Assembly: GCA_945905295.1 (NCBI GenBank)
Contig: CAMDPX010000001.1
Span: 105,410 to 169,409, forward strand
Source of the DNA: Planctomyces sp. SH-PL62
GTDB taxonomy: Bacteria; Planctomycetota; Planctomycetia; Planctomycetales; Planctomycetaceae
Length of the DNA: 64,000 bases
Direction of reading: 5' to 3'
Position numbers and translations under genes: made by a program. Within the stretch, counting starts at the first letter, position 1. Every line of letters begins with the position of its first letter. Of the stretch, positions 40,963-49,784 are shown piece after piece. The notes under the pieces were generated by a model that had not been told where the DNA came from, searched no databases, and saw only the letters and a program-made list of their open reading frames with translations.

Positions 40963-41337
40963 TCATTCTCGCCGCGCTTCGACCGCCTTGCGGATGGCCT
41001 GTTCGACTTGCAGCCAGCCTTTGGATTGCGGCGTAAAGTCCTGAATCGCTTTCGCATTCCAGGTGGCGGTTTGGAGCGTCTTCAATTCTTGCTCCAGTGA
41101 CGAGTTCTTGTCCCAATCGTTTCGGTCCAGCGGGACCACGATCAACGTGCAGGGTTGATCCTTGTCCTTCGCCCGCTTCACTGCGTCGGGTGCTTCGGTC
41201 TGTTGAATGAACTCCACCGAGGCAAGCTCGGAAGGGAGCCGACCGGATGGCCGGTGACCCCCATCTGCATTCCCGACGGATTCTTCAGCGCCAAGAACTT
41301 TGCCACATCGGCATCCTTGATGAGGGAGACGGGTCAC
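40963..41337 (-). pseudogene. frameshifted TIR-like C-terminal remnant
   Basis: The frame from GTG 41337 overlaps the nucleotidyltransferase stop by 4 nt. Its last 80 residues (ASVEFIQQTEAPDAVKRAK, TLIVVPLDRNDWDK, LQTATWNAKAIQDF, VEQAIRKAVE) resemble the end of TIR-domain proteins (PVIVRDCDW...LQ..P..AKAI..W). The first 40 residues look like noise, but another frame of the same DNA reads VSLIKDADVAKFLALKNPSG, so a frameshift near 41230 is likely. TIR assignment is tentative. Confidence 0.4.
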
Positions 41338-42092
41338 ACGCTTTGTCCACGTTCCGCATGACGGAACTGTTCGAGTTCCTTGCGGAGCGGTTCCCAGTAC
41401 GCGCGATCCTTGGCCTGTTCGGCGCGGACCTCGGCATCCAGAGCGGCACGCAATGCGTCGAGGTCTCCGGTGAGAGCGATCGTCAACAACGTCCGCCGTG
41501 TCTGTAGCGACGTTGCTTCCGCAGGAAAGTCGCGGCAGAGCCGCACGACCAAATCCGGGGTTCGTGATTCGAGCAGCCAGAACTCAATCCATTCGGAGCG
41601 CGGAGCCGCCGCGTTCTCGCGATGATGAATCGTGACGAGCAACTCGATCATGGGCCAATCCTTGCTCCGTTGTGTTTTCTTGGCGGTCACCAAATCAGGA
41701 ACGCTGAGCAGATGAAACTCACTGCCTGTGTCGTCGGCGAAGCTGGTGCGACGATTCCAGAGGACATTGAAGTCCGCAAGCCCTCGCAACTGCGTCATGA
41801 CATCAACGCGCAGCCCCTCAACACCGGCGGCCTGACATCGGAAATGCACGGCGTGTCCGCGAGCCAATAGCTCGGGATCGAATCGCGGCACGGCGATTCG
41901 CGCGGCGTTCAATTCGCCAAACGCGCGCAGCAAACGCTCGAAGTTGTCGGCGTCGGAATAGACGACGAAGTCAACGTCCTTGCTAACTTGCGCCGCGCCG
42001 TAGAAGACGCAAGCCTGCCCGCCCATGAGCAATGCTCGGACGCCATGCTTCTGCATCGTCGAAAGGACTTGTCGGATCGGGGTCGGGATCAA
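41334..42092 (-). CDS. nucleotidyltransferase-fold protein
   Basis: About 252 residues. The N-terminal part has the nucleotidyltransferase pattern ALLMGGQACVFYGAAQVSKD followed by VDFVV (GG and DxD elements), then a helical C-terminal half ending in a charged helix (EVRAEQAKDRAYWEPLRKEL). The fold occurs in MNT-HEPN and AbiE-type toxins and antitoxins. The start is probably TTG 42092, with GGGAGG 5 nt upstream; ATG 42056 is an alternative. It overlaps the upstream 74-residue gene by 110 nt in another frame. Function is not proven. Confidence 0.72.
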   Translation of the reverse strand: MIPTPIRQVLSTMQKHGVRALLMGGQACVFYGAAQVSKDVDFVVYSDADNFERLLRAFGELNAARIAVPRFDPELLARGHAVHFRCQAAGVEGLRVDVMTQLRGLADFNVLWNRRTSFADDTGSEFHLLSVPDLVTAKKTQRSKDWPMIELLVTIHHRENAAAPRSEWIEFWLLESRTPDLVVRLCRDFPAEATSLQTRRTLLTIALTGDLDALRAALDAEVRAEQAKDRAYWEPLRKELEQFRHAERGQSV

Positions 42093-42207
42093 GGCTGCCT
42101 CCCATTGCCAGGTATTGAGCGAACAACTCCTCACTGCGACGGAACCGTTCGAGCGGCGTGAGGTCCACCCATTCCTTCCATTCGTCGGGCAGTTGTTCAT
42201 AAGTCAT
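41983..42207 (-). CDS. small protein overlapping the nucleotidyltransferase gene
   Basis: 74-residue protein starting MTYEQLPDEWKEWVDLTPLE, with the motif FAQYLAMGGSLDPDPDPTSPF in the middle and a tail HGRAGLRLLRRGAS. The middle motif resembles a small protein family that accompanies nucleotidyltransferase genes in planctomycetes, from memory. Its last 110 nt overlap the nucleotidyltransferase gene in a different frame, so translation is probably coupled. AAGGA lies 8 nt before ATG 42207. Confidence 0.62.
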   Translation of the reverse strand: MTYEQLPDEWKEWVDLTPLERFRRSEELFAQYLAMGGSLDPDPDPTSPFDDAEAWRPSIAHGRAGLRLLRRGAS

Positions 42208-42365
42208 GACGAGGTTCCTTGGATGCGATCGCCGAGAGTCGGACCTATCTTGGCCAATGGCGGCAGATTGAACAACAACGATGCGGTGCAAATCGGGAGG
42301 AGGCGGATTACTCTGTCAATCCGCTGTTGACTGACGACGAACCTCTGTCACGAAGGTGCCGCGCG

Positions 42366-44513
42366 ATGGTCGAATCTGGTTCTAAGTGCTGGTGGGTGGC
42401 GCTCGGTCTCGCCGCGAGTCTGCTGGCAGCTTTCGGAGCAGCGGCGCAGGAAACAGAAGCGAAGGCCAAGACGAAGTCGGTCTCGCCGGTCGACATTAAG
42501 CCGGAGCCGCGAAAGCTCACTCCGGGATCGCCGTTGAGCGTCCGCACGTTGGTGCTGCGGCCGCCGCAGATTCCGAGTGTCTTGAGTTGGACCATCGAGT
42601 CGAAACGGCATCGCGGCTATTTGATCACGGCGGCGCTCAGTCCGGACGACAAGCAGATCGCGACCGGTGGATTGGATGGCATTATTCGGATTTGGGACGC
42701 CGCGACTGGTGAGTTTCAGAAGGCGTTGGTTGGACACGACAGCTACATCCACGACTTGGCGTGGTCACCGGACGGTCGCACGCTGGCGTCGGGAGGTTCT
42801 TACGACGGGACGGCGAAGCTGTGGGATGTCCGTTCCGGGTTGAACCTGCGAAGCCTCAAACATCCGTCGTGGGCCTCGAAGGTGGTTTGGTCACCGGATG
42901 GTCGCACGTTGTTGGTCAGCGGCGGGGAGAGCGGCATCGCCAAGTTCTGGGACGTGGCGACCGGTGCCGAGCGAGGCAAGGTCGAGCATGGCCGCTATGT
43001 GTTGAGCAGCGTGTGGTCTCCGGATGGTTCGGCAGTCGCCTTCACCTGCACAGGGCAAGCGGCGCAGATGTTCGACACGTCGGAGTTCAAAGTCATTCGA
43101 TCGTTCGGTGATGGAGTCAACGAAACGAATTACTCATCGGCCTGGTCTCCCGACAGCAAGCGGCTGGCGGTGGCGACGAGCGCCGGTACGAAAATCTGGG
43201 ACGCCGAGTCGGGCGATTTGAAGGAAACGCTCGCCGGGCCGATGACCACGGTGGCTTGGTCGCCTGATGGCAAAGTGCTCGCGACCGCGTATTCCGGTCA
43301 AGCGGTGCAAACGTGGGATACGGGAACGTGGAAGCTCATCAAAGCCTTGCCGCTGGGAGCATCGGGGCTGTCGTGGACCAACGATGGCACCAAGCTCTGC
43401 CTGATGACTTCAGCGAACGTCACATTGTGGGATCGGTCGGCCGACAAAGCTCTGCCGACGCTCGACGCGACGGGGCCGGCCTCGCGCGTGATGTGGACGA
43501 CGGGCAAGATCATGGCGTCGGGGATCGGCACGCCGGCGGTCTCGCTGTGGGACGTTGCTTCCGGCAAGCTGCTGCGAAAGTTGGAAGGGCACACCGGCAC
43601 GATCAACGCGCTCGCCTGGGCCGCGAACGATAAGACGCTCGCGTCGTGCGCGAGCGATAAGACGATCCGCGTGTGGGACGCGCAGAAGGGCGAACTCATT
43701 AAGAAGCTCGAAGGTCATACAGAGAGCGTGGCGACGATTGCGTGGGCTCCCAACGGCAAGCTGCTCGCGAGTGGCAGCTATGACAAAACCGTGCGGCTGT
43801 GGGACACCGTCACCGGCAAATCGACCAAGACGTTCGAGGGACCAACCGTCGCTGTCACGCTCATGGACTGGAACGGCAAGATGCTGGTTGCAGGCGGTCC
43901 GAGCAACATGACCTACGTCTGGAACACGACCTCCGGGCAACTGGTTCGCAAGCTGGAAGTGTCGGGAGTGGCGCAGTCGATGTCCTGGTCGCCGGACGGC
44001 AAAGTGGTCGCCACCGGTGGCGCGGATGATTCGCTGCGGATCATGAATCCCGCGAACGGAGCGATCCTCTTCAAGCTCAGCTTGCCTGGCGATCCGCCCT
44101 CCGTGACTGCGCTGGCTTGGAGCGCGAAGGGGGAAACGATCGCCTCCGGCCGAGGTAATCACACGGCTCAGATTTGGAATCCGCAGAACGGCAAGGTGGC
44201 TCAGAACGTGCCGACGATGGCTCCCGTGCAACAGGTCATGTGGTCGGACACCAACCGCACGCTGGCGGTCGGGACCAGCGATCGCTCGGTCCGTTTCTTC
44301 GATACCGCCACGGGCAAGCTTCGCGCGACGTTGATCACCGATCACGACCAAGTCCCCGCGATCAGTGCCGACGGTCACTATCGCGCGGATGCGGCCCCCG
44401 AGTTGGTCTACGTCGTGCAGACAGAGTCTTCTCTCGACACATACTCCGTGGCGGACTTCGCCAAGAAGTTTCGTTGGAAGAATGCACCGAACCAGGTCAA
44501 GCTCGCTGAGTGA
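42366..44513 (+). CDS. exported WD40-repeat protein
   Basis: 715-residue protein with a signal peptide (WWVALGLAASLLAAFGAAAQ) and about 14 WD40 repeats from residue 85 to 690, recognisable by repeated LAWSPDGRTLASGG...KLWDVRSG units, enough for two seven-bladed propellers. The final segment (HYRADAAPELVYVVQT) is a non-WD tail. The function is unknown; such proteins scaffold complexes. The start ATG 42366 gives a good signal peptide; the frame is open further upstream without one. Confidence 0.88.
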   Translation: MVESGSKCWWVALGLAASLLAAFGAAAQETEAKAKTKSVSPVDIKPEPRKLTPGSPLSVRTLVLRPPQIPSVLSWTIESKRHRGYLITAALSPDDKQIATGGLDGIIRIWDAATGEFQKALVGHDSYIHDLAWSPDGRTLASGGSYDGTAKLWDVRSGLNLRSLKHPSWASKVVWSPDGRTLLVSGGESGIAKFWDVATGAERGKVEHGRYVLSSVWSPDGSAVAFTCTGQAAQMFDTSEFKVIRSFGDGVNETNYSSAWSPDSKRLAVATSAGTKIWDAESGDLKETLAGPMTTVAWSPDGKVLATAYSGQAVQTWDTGTWKLIKALPLGASGLSWTNDGTKLCLMTSANVTLWDRSADKALPTLDATGPASRVMWTTGKIMASGIGTPAVSLWDVASGKLLRKLEGHTGTINALAWAANDKTLASCASDKTIRVWDAQKGELIKKLEGHTESVATIAWAPNGKLLASGSYDKTVRLWDTVTGKSTKTFEGPTVAVTLMDWNGKMLVAGGPSNMTYVWNTTSGQLVRKLEVSGVAQSMSWSPDGKVVATGGADDSLRIMNPANGAILFKLSLPGDPPSVTALAWSAKGETIASGRGNHTAQIWNPQNGKVAQNVPTMAPVQQVMWSDTNRTLAVGTSDRSVRFFDTATGKLRATLITDHDQVPAISADGHYRADAAPELVYVVQTESSLDTYSVADFAKKFRWKNAPNQVKLAE

Positions 44514-44524
44514 TTCGGTCTACA

Positions 44525-44602
44525 GGCGAGCGGGGCGGCGTCAGCCCCCCGGTTCTTATCGGCCCGCGCGATCACCGGGGGGCTGACGCCGCCCCGCTCG
44601 CC
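44525..44602. repeat. palindromic element, family D copy 2
   Basis: Perfect 29-nt arms (44525-44553, 44574-44602, outer end GGCGAGCGGGGCGGCGTCAG) around a 20-nt centre. It lies between the ends of the WD40 gene and the TolC gene (convergent), where it may also help termination. Inner centre differs from the copy at 16020-16090. Confidence 0.93.
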
Positions 44603-44646
44603 AATGAAATGCACACGCTTCATGTGCCCGATTGGTTGCGCCCGGG

Positions 44647-46641
44647 CTATTCCTTCGGTGACTCTTCTTCCTTGTCCGGAGCGGCGGGCTTCGCGGCTTC
44701 GGTGGCCGGAGCGGGTGGCATGAGGAGCGTCGGAGACGCGGTCGGCATCCCTTCCGAATCGGGTGAACCGACGCCGTCGATGAGCCACAGATCGTTCTCG
44801 CCAGCCAGAGCACCCCGTTCCAACTGCACGTTCTTTTGGGCGACGGCGTATTCGGCACGCGATTGGTGATAACGAATTTCGGATTCGACGACTCGGCGCT
44901 GAGCATCCAAGATGCGGTCGATATCGACCGGCAAGTCTCCGTCCACTTCGGCTTGCAGCGACAGCATCACCTCACGAGAAGCGATGTAGCGGTTGAGACT
45001 GTTTTGACACGACTCGAATGCGCGGACGGCATCGGACAGAGCGTTGCTCAAGTCATGAATGACTTCCCGTTCTTGCTCGCGATGAATGGCACGTTCGTGG
45101 CACAGGGCGAGTTCGGCGTTGGCCACGGCGGCATGACCTTGTCGGAAACCGATGGGCATCGAGAACTCCATCCCCAGCAACCATTCCTGATGGTCCAACG
45201 TGGCGAGATTGCCGATGGCGGAGACCGGCTGGCCACCGTTCTGCTGGCCCTTGTAGTCCAGCAGCTTGTCGCCGAAGCCTCGAATTCTATACCGGGCGAT
45301 GGCGTCTAATTGGGGCAGCAGGAAATTCTGAGCGGCCAGCAACTCCATCTCGCGGCGTTTCACCTTGAGCTGCTGCCGGCGCAGTTCCGGACGACGGGAT
45401 AACGCTTCCTGCATCACGACGTCCCAGTCGTAGATGACCTCGGCTTCGTCCGGATCTTGGGCGGGCCGCAACAGTGTGCCGTCGGTGATCGGCAGGCCGA
45501 TCATGAATCGCAAGCGACGTTCGGTGACTTGGACGCCGCCGTTGGCTCGCAGTGTGCCGCCCGTGCTGCCGTTGCGGGATTGAGTTCCTTGGAGCAACCG
45601 GCCGGAGAGCGAATCATCGACCTCTTGTTTGAAGCGATAGTATTGCTCGCGAGCTTGAGCTTCCTTCGAGGCGGAGACCTGCTGAGCCTCAACCTGAGCT
45701 TTGACTTTGCGCCAGGATTCGAGCGAGGCGTACATCGCTCGGCGCTTCGCGTCCAAGTCGCGATAAGCGTAGTACAAATCCCAATACACGTTGACCACGT
45801 TGCTGACATAGTCGCGAACCGAAATCTCGAAGTCGGTCTGCGTGATGTCGGCACTGACTCGCGCCACCAGAATTCCGTTGTAAAGCCCCGGTGCCCCGCT
45901 GGGGCCGGCGATGCGGTTGTACTGCAACCCAGCACCGAGCAGCAGTGGCTGCCGAGCTTCACCCTCCGTGTAATAGTTCCACGCACTGGGAAACAAGTTG
46001 CCGGGTGCGTTGTTGCCATCTTCATCCGAGACGTTGCGGAAGATGAGCAACGCACCGCTGGCCGTCCGTTTGGAAAGCTCGGTTTTGTACTCGTGGAAGT
46101 CTTGCTGGAACGTGTTGGTGCCGCCGGCAAAGAACGAGTTGTTGTAGATGCGATCGTTCTTGCTGAAGTTCACCGATCCCTTGAACTGCGCATCGAACGC
46201 GCTCAACGCGGCATGTGTTCCGAACCGCGGATCGGTCTGTTGCAGTCCCGGCGTGTAGCGAGTGCGAATCCCTTCCGGCGTGCGCAACATCGTCCCGCCG
46301 AGTTCTCGCAGGACTTGGGAATTCTCCAACGCAATCTGCAAGACTTCGCCGACGGTGATGTCACGGTACTGAATGTCGGAATTCTCACGCAGCGATTTCG
46401 TGGTGATCGGGGCGCTGGCATGGACCGCCTCATAGATTTCGGGAACAGGGTTCTCCGCTTCAGCCGTGATCGAATCGATCTCGCCCGTGCTGTTGCCCAC
46501 CGTCGTCTTGAGAGTGTCGTAGGTCGAACACCCAACGACGCCCGCGAACGCGGTCGAGAGCAGCAGCAACAACGCCGCTCGTCCAACCGCAAAGCGACGC
46601 GGCGTTGGTCCTGAACGGATTAAGAATTGTCTCGCCGACAT
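44647..46641 (-). CDS. TolC family outer membrane efflux lipoprotein
   Basis: 664-residue protein with a lipobox (FAGVVGC, Cys38) after a hydrophobic signal and two TolC/OEP repeats with long coiled coils (e.g. REQYYRFKQEVDDSLSGRLL; RRQQLKVKRREMELLAAQN; RYIASREVMLSLQAEVDGDL). The acidic, Pro/Ala-rich C-terminus (PAPATEAAKPAAPDKEEE) is unusual. It forms the outer-membrane channel of a type I or RND-like exporter. The divergent neighbour across a 472-bp gap is the GAF-HlyD adaptor, a plausible partner. ATG 46641 is chosen for the signal; an earlier frame start lies at 46725. Confidence 0.9.
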   Translation of the reverse strand: MSARQFLIRSGPTPRRFAVGRAALLLLLSTAFAGVVGCSTYDTLKTTVGNSTGEIDSITAEAENPVPEIYEAVHASAPITTKSLRENSDIQYRDITVGEVLQIALENSQVLRELGGTMLRTPEGIRTRYTPGLQQTDPRFGTHAALSAFDAQFKGSVNFSKNDRIYNNSFFAGGTNTFQQDFHEYKTELSKRTASGALLIFRNVSDEDGNNAPGNLFPSAWNYYTEGEARQPLLLGAGLQYNRIAGPSGAPGLYNGILVARVSADITQTDFEISVRDYVSNVVNVYWDLYYAYRDLDAKRRAMYASLESWRKVKAQVEAQQVSASKEAQAREQYYRFKQEVDDSLSGRLLQGTQSRNGSTGGTLRANGGVQVTERRLRFMIGLPITDGTLLRPAQDPDEAEVIYDWDVVMQEALSRRPELRRQQLKVKRREMELLAAQNFLLPQLDAIARYRIRGFGDKLLDYKGQQNGGQPVSAIGNLATLDHQEWLLGMEFSMPIGFRQGHAAVANAELALCHERAIHREQEREVIHDLSNALSDAVRAFESCQNSLNRYIASREVMLSLQAEVDGDLPVDIDRILDAQRRVVESEIRYHQSRAEYAVAQKNVQLERGALAGENDLWLIDGVGSPDSEGMPTASPTLLMPPAPATEAAKPAAPDKEEESPKE

Positions 46642-47113
46642 CCTTGTCGTTCCCGGTGCTGGGGGGTGGTTTCTTCCGAGCGAATTCGCTCCAAATTCAA
46701 CAGACGCAATCTTGAGACACCACATCGCTGAGATGTCTCCCCCTAGTCATCGGCACTCGACTCTGCCGATGGGAGAGATTTTTCTGATTCTGCGGGTCGA
46801 AACGATCAATCAAACCTTTCCAGTGGCTCGACGGCGTCAGCCAGCCAATTTGCGGAAGATGGGCAAGCACGCGGGCCTGTCCGCACGACTGCGCACCTTC
46901 AGCAATCGTCTTTTGACAGGAAGATCTGGGACAGGAAGAGCAGCACGCTGTTAGTGCGGCTCTTGGATTCGACGGCCGCATCGAGAAAGAGGATGGAATC
47001 TGAACGCGGGTTGAACTCCTATTGCTCTGCAAGATTTTCCTGCCCTAAATCTTCCTGTCCCAGATCCGTCCGCCGCTCGCATCCAGCATTCTAAAGGCTT
47101 ACCGTTCGGCCCC
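46642..47113. other. intergenic region with an inverted repeat
   Basis: 472-bp divergent region between TolC and GAF-HlyD genes. It holds inverted 16-nt arms GATCTGGGACAGGAAG (46923-46938) and its complement (47051-47066), with related CAGGAA/TTCCTG motifs near both, and is expected to contain the promoters of both genes; no clear -35/-10 pair could be assigned. No convincing coding sequence. Confidence 0.5.
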
Positions 47114-49045
47114 ATGACCTTCCCTAGCCAATCGGAATCTGTTGCCCGATCCGCGTCGTTGCTGGCGCGCGTCGATGGCCTGCTGGAACATGCCGAGACC
47201 CTGGCTCGGACAACCGTCGCGACGGGGGACTATTACCGGCAGGTGCTGGGCGAATTAGCCGACATTTTGGAAGCCGACAGCGTGGCGGTTTGGTCGGCTC
47301 GCGACGACAGCGTGTCGCTGCTCTTCGACACACGCCGTGACTTGGACCGAGATCGCGTCGCCCAATCGGTCGAACCCATCGGCCGCTTGGAAGCCGACCG
47401 AACCGTCCTCGTTCCGCCCGGAGCCGGTGGACGATTGCCGAACGCCCTGGGGTTCGCGCGGTGCATCGCCTGTGTTTCTGTGGCTCCATCGTTGCGATTG
47501 GCGCTCGATGTGCGATTGCCGCCGGCGGCTCAACGTGGCGAGAACATCGCAGACGTGGTCGCTGCGGTCGCCGCGATCGTGGTCGAATTTCATCGCGGCC
47601 GACAACTCGAGCGGATGTTCTCGCTCTCGGTCGAGCGAGATCACGTCGCCGCCTTGTGTCAGATCTTGCACACCACGTTGGATCGTCGCCGCATCGCGTT
47701 CGATCTGGCGAACGAAGGCGCGGCCGCGTTACGAGTCGATCGCGTCAGCGTGTTGCTGGCGGATGAATCCGGTTTCCGATTGGAAGCCGCGACCTCCGTC
47801 AACGAAATCAACCGCCGCGCGAACGCCAGCCGCGCGATCGAGCAGCTTGTGTTCGATGTTCGCCGCCAAGGAACCGCGTTGCCGTGGACATCCGCCGAAG
47901 AATCGCCGGAGGCGGCGAAAGCGTACCTCCAAGAATCCGGAGCGAACCGCGTCCGTGTCGAACCGCTTGGTGCAAAGCCCGGCTCGTGGGACGAAGCCTG
48001 CGGCGCGGTCGTGTTGGAATCGTTCAGCAATGCGCCGCTTCACCCAGATTTCGACGGTGTCACCGAGGTCTGCCGCCATGCCACAACCGCGCTGGCCAAC
48101 GCGGCGGCCCATGAGTCTCACGGGTTGCGAAGTCGGTTGTTGAGTTGGAGAGCATTAGCTCCCTCGCGCCGAGTCCGCACGATCGCGATGTCGATCGTCG
48201 GCGTCCTGCTCGCGCTGGCCCTCATCCCAACGGATTTTGAACTGGAGTCGCACGGTCAAGTTCAACCCGCCCGGCGGCGGCACATCTATGCTCCAGCCGA
48301 TGGTGTCATCCGACAGGTCTCCGTCAACAACGCCGCCACCGTGGGCGAAGGAGCGATGTTGGCGGTGATGCGGAATCCCGATCTGGATCTCGAAGAGCAG
48401 CGCATTCGCGGCGAGATCGCCACGAGCAATGCGCGGCTGGGGGCGATCAGAGCGACTCGCGTCGATCACGATCGGCGGCCGACATCGACGTCGGCTGGAC
48501 AACTCGCGGCGGAAGAGGAAGAACTCAAGCAAACGTTGGCCAGCCTGAGTCGCCAGCTCGAAATCGTGAACCGGCGCGTCGCCGAATTAACACTTCGCTC
48601 GCCAATCGCCGGACAAGTCGTCCGTTGGGATTTGATCCGCTCGCTGGAGTCGCGGCCGGTGCGGCAAGGCCAACTGCTGATGCAAGTCGTCGATCCGGCT
48701 GGGCCGTGGCAACTCGAACTGCGCATCCCCGACCGGCACGTCCGGCATGTCCTCGCCGCTCAAGCCGCCGCAAAAGACGCGAATCCATTGGCGGTTCGGT
48801 TTCTGTTCCGCATGTCGCCCAAGACGACTTACTCGGCAACTTTGGATGACGTGCATCTCGCCACCGATCTCGATCAAGACGGTGAGCTCTCCACGCTGGC
48901 CAAGGTCACGCTGAATCCGAAAAACATCCCCGACCTGCGGCCCGGTTCCAGCGTGATCGCCAAAATCAACTGCGGCCGGCGTTCGCTGGGTTACGTTTGG
49001 ATGCGCGAGTTGCTTGAATTCCTGCAATCCCGCGTCCTGTTCTGA
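47114..49045 (+). CDS. GAF-like plus HlyD membrane-fusion protein
   Basis: 643-residue protein. The first 340 residues look like one or two GAF-type sensor domains (VLGELADILEADSVAVWSAR, LRVDRVSVLLADESGFRLEA). A transmembrane helix (about 355-374, IAMSIVGVLLALALIPTDF) leads to a HlyD/RND adaptor part (GQVQPARRRHIYAPADGVIR, a coiled coil near 470, then LTLRSPIAGQVVRWDLIRSL). This fusion makes an inner-membrane adaptor with a cytoplasmic sensor. No inner-membrane pump follows; the TolC gene is divergent. Efflux control by a ligand is inferred. Confidence 0.85.
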   Translation: MTFPSQSESVARSASLLARVDGLLEHAETLARTTVATGDYYRQVLGELADILEADSVAVWSARDDSVSLLFDTRRDLDRDRVAQSVEPIGRLEADRTVLVPPGAGGRLPNALGFARCIACVSVAPSLRLALDVRLPPAAQRGENIADVVAAVAAIVVEFHRGRQLERMFSLSVERDHVAALCQILHTTLDRRRIAFDLANEGAAALRVDRVSVLLADESGFRLEAATSVNEINRRANASRAIEQLVFDVRRQGTALPWTSAEESPEAAKAYLQESGANRVRVEPLGAKPGSWDEACGAVVLESFSNAPLHPDFDGVTEVCRHATTALANAAAHESHGLRSRLLSWRALAPSRRVRTIAMSIVGVLLALALIPTDFELESHGQVQPARRRHIYAPADGVIRQVSVNNAATVGEGAMLAVMRNPDLDLEEQRIRGEIATSNARLGAIRATRVDHDRRPTSTSAGQLAAEEEELKQTLASLSRQLEIVNRRVAELTLRSPIAGQVVRWDLIRSLESRPVRQGQLLMQVVDPAGPWQLELRIPDRHVRHVLAAQAAAKDANPLAVRFLFRMSPKTTYSATLDDVHLATDLDQDGELSTLAKVTLNPKNIPDLRPGSSVIAKINCGRRSLGYVWMRELLEFLQSRVLF

Positions 49046-49104
49046 CCGGCCGAAAGCCGATTGCCGACGGCCGAAAGCCGTTATCACACCTTTTCAAAGC
49101 TACG

Positions 49105-49692
49105 ATGACTCCTAAGCAAAACATCCTCTCCGCCATTCGACGGCATCACTTGCCCGAAGCTCCACTGCCAAGCCTCGATCAATCCTGGATTCAATTCAGC
49201 GACGTGTGCGCACAATTCGCCTCGGTCTTGGAGTCAGTTGGTGGCCGAGCGGTCATGGTTGCCGATACGGCGACGTTGAACTCCGAGCTGTCTGCTTTGT
49301 CTGTATGGCGGGACGCGAAGAAGACGGTCTCGCTGGTCGAAGGAGTTCATGGCAACACGGACCTCGCACAGATCGACGACCCACACGCGACGGAAGACAT
49401 CGACTTCGCGATTCTCCCCGGTCAATTCGCCGTCGCCGAAAACGGAGCCGTGTGGATTACCGACGACGGCGTGAAGCAGCGGGCGATTTACTTCATCGCT
49501 CAGCATCTCGCGCTGGTGGTCTCGGCAAATGACATCGTGCCGAACATGCACGCAGCGTATCGTCGCCTGTCGTTCGGTCAGCCGCGCTTCGGAGCATTCA
49601 TCTCCGGCCCCTCCAAGACTGCCGACATCGAGCAGTCGCTCGTAATCGGCGCACACGGCCCACGCTCGATGACCGTGTTCGTTGTCGGCTGA
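49105..49692 (+). CDS. LutC/YkgG family protein (LUD domain)
   Basis: 195-residue LUD-domain protein resembling LutC of lactate utilisation: MTPKQNILSAIRRHHLPEAP, ATEDIDFAILPGQFAVAENG, and GPSKTADIEQSLVIGAHGPR with the terminal motif. LutC works with LutA and LutB iron-sulfur proteins in oxidising lactate; none of these is adjacent. It is 59 bp after the GAF-HlyD gene, on the same strand, so cotranscription is possible. Confidence 0.88.
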   Translation: MTPKQNILSAIRRHHLPEAPLPSLDQSWIQFSDVCAQFASVLESVGGRAVMVADTATLNSELSALSVWRDAKKTVSLVEGVHGNTDLAQIDDPHATEDIDFAILPGQFAVAENGAVWITDDGVKQRAIYFIAQHLALVVSANDIVPNMHAAYRRLSFGQPRFGAFISGPSKTADIEQSLVIGAHGPRSMTVFVVG

Positions 49693-49695
49693 AAT

Positions 49696-49776
49696 GTGGG
49701 GCACGTTTCCAACGTGCCCGTCCTGCACGCTCACGGGCACGGGCACGCTCACGGGCACGTTGAAAACGTGCCCCAC
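49696..49776. repeat. palindromic element, family I
   Basis: 26-nt arms (49696-49721, 49751-49776, one mismatch; outer end GTGGGGCACGTTTCCAACGT). The centre consists of a tandem GCACGGGCAC-like motif. It fills the gap between convergent LutC-like and DUF1501 genes. Confidence 0.92.
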
Positions 49777-49784
49777 GTGAGGCA

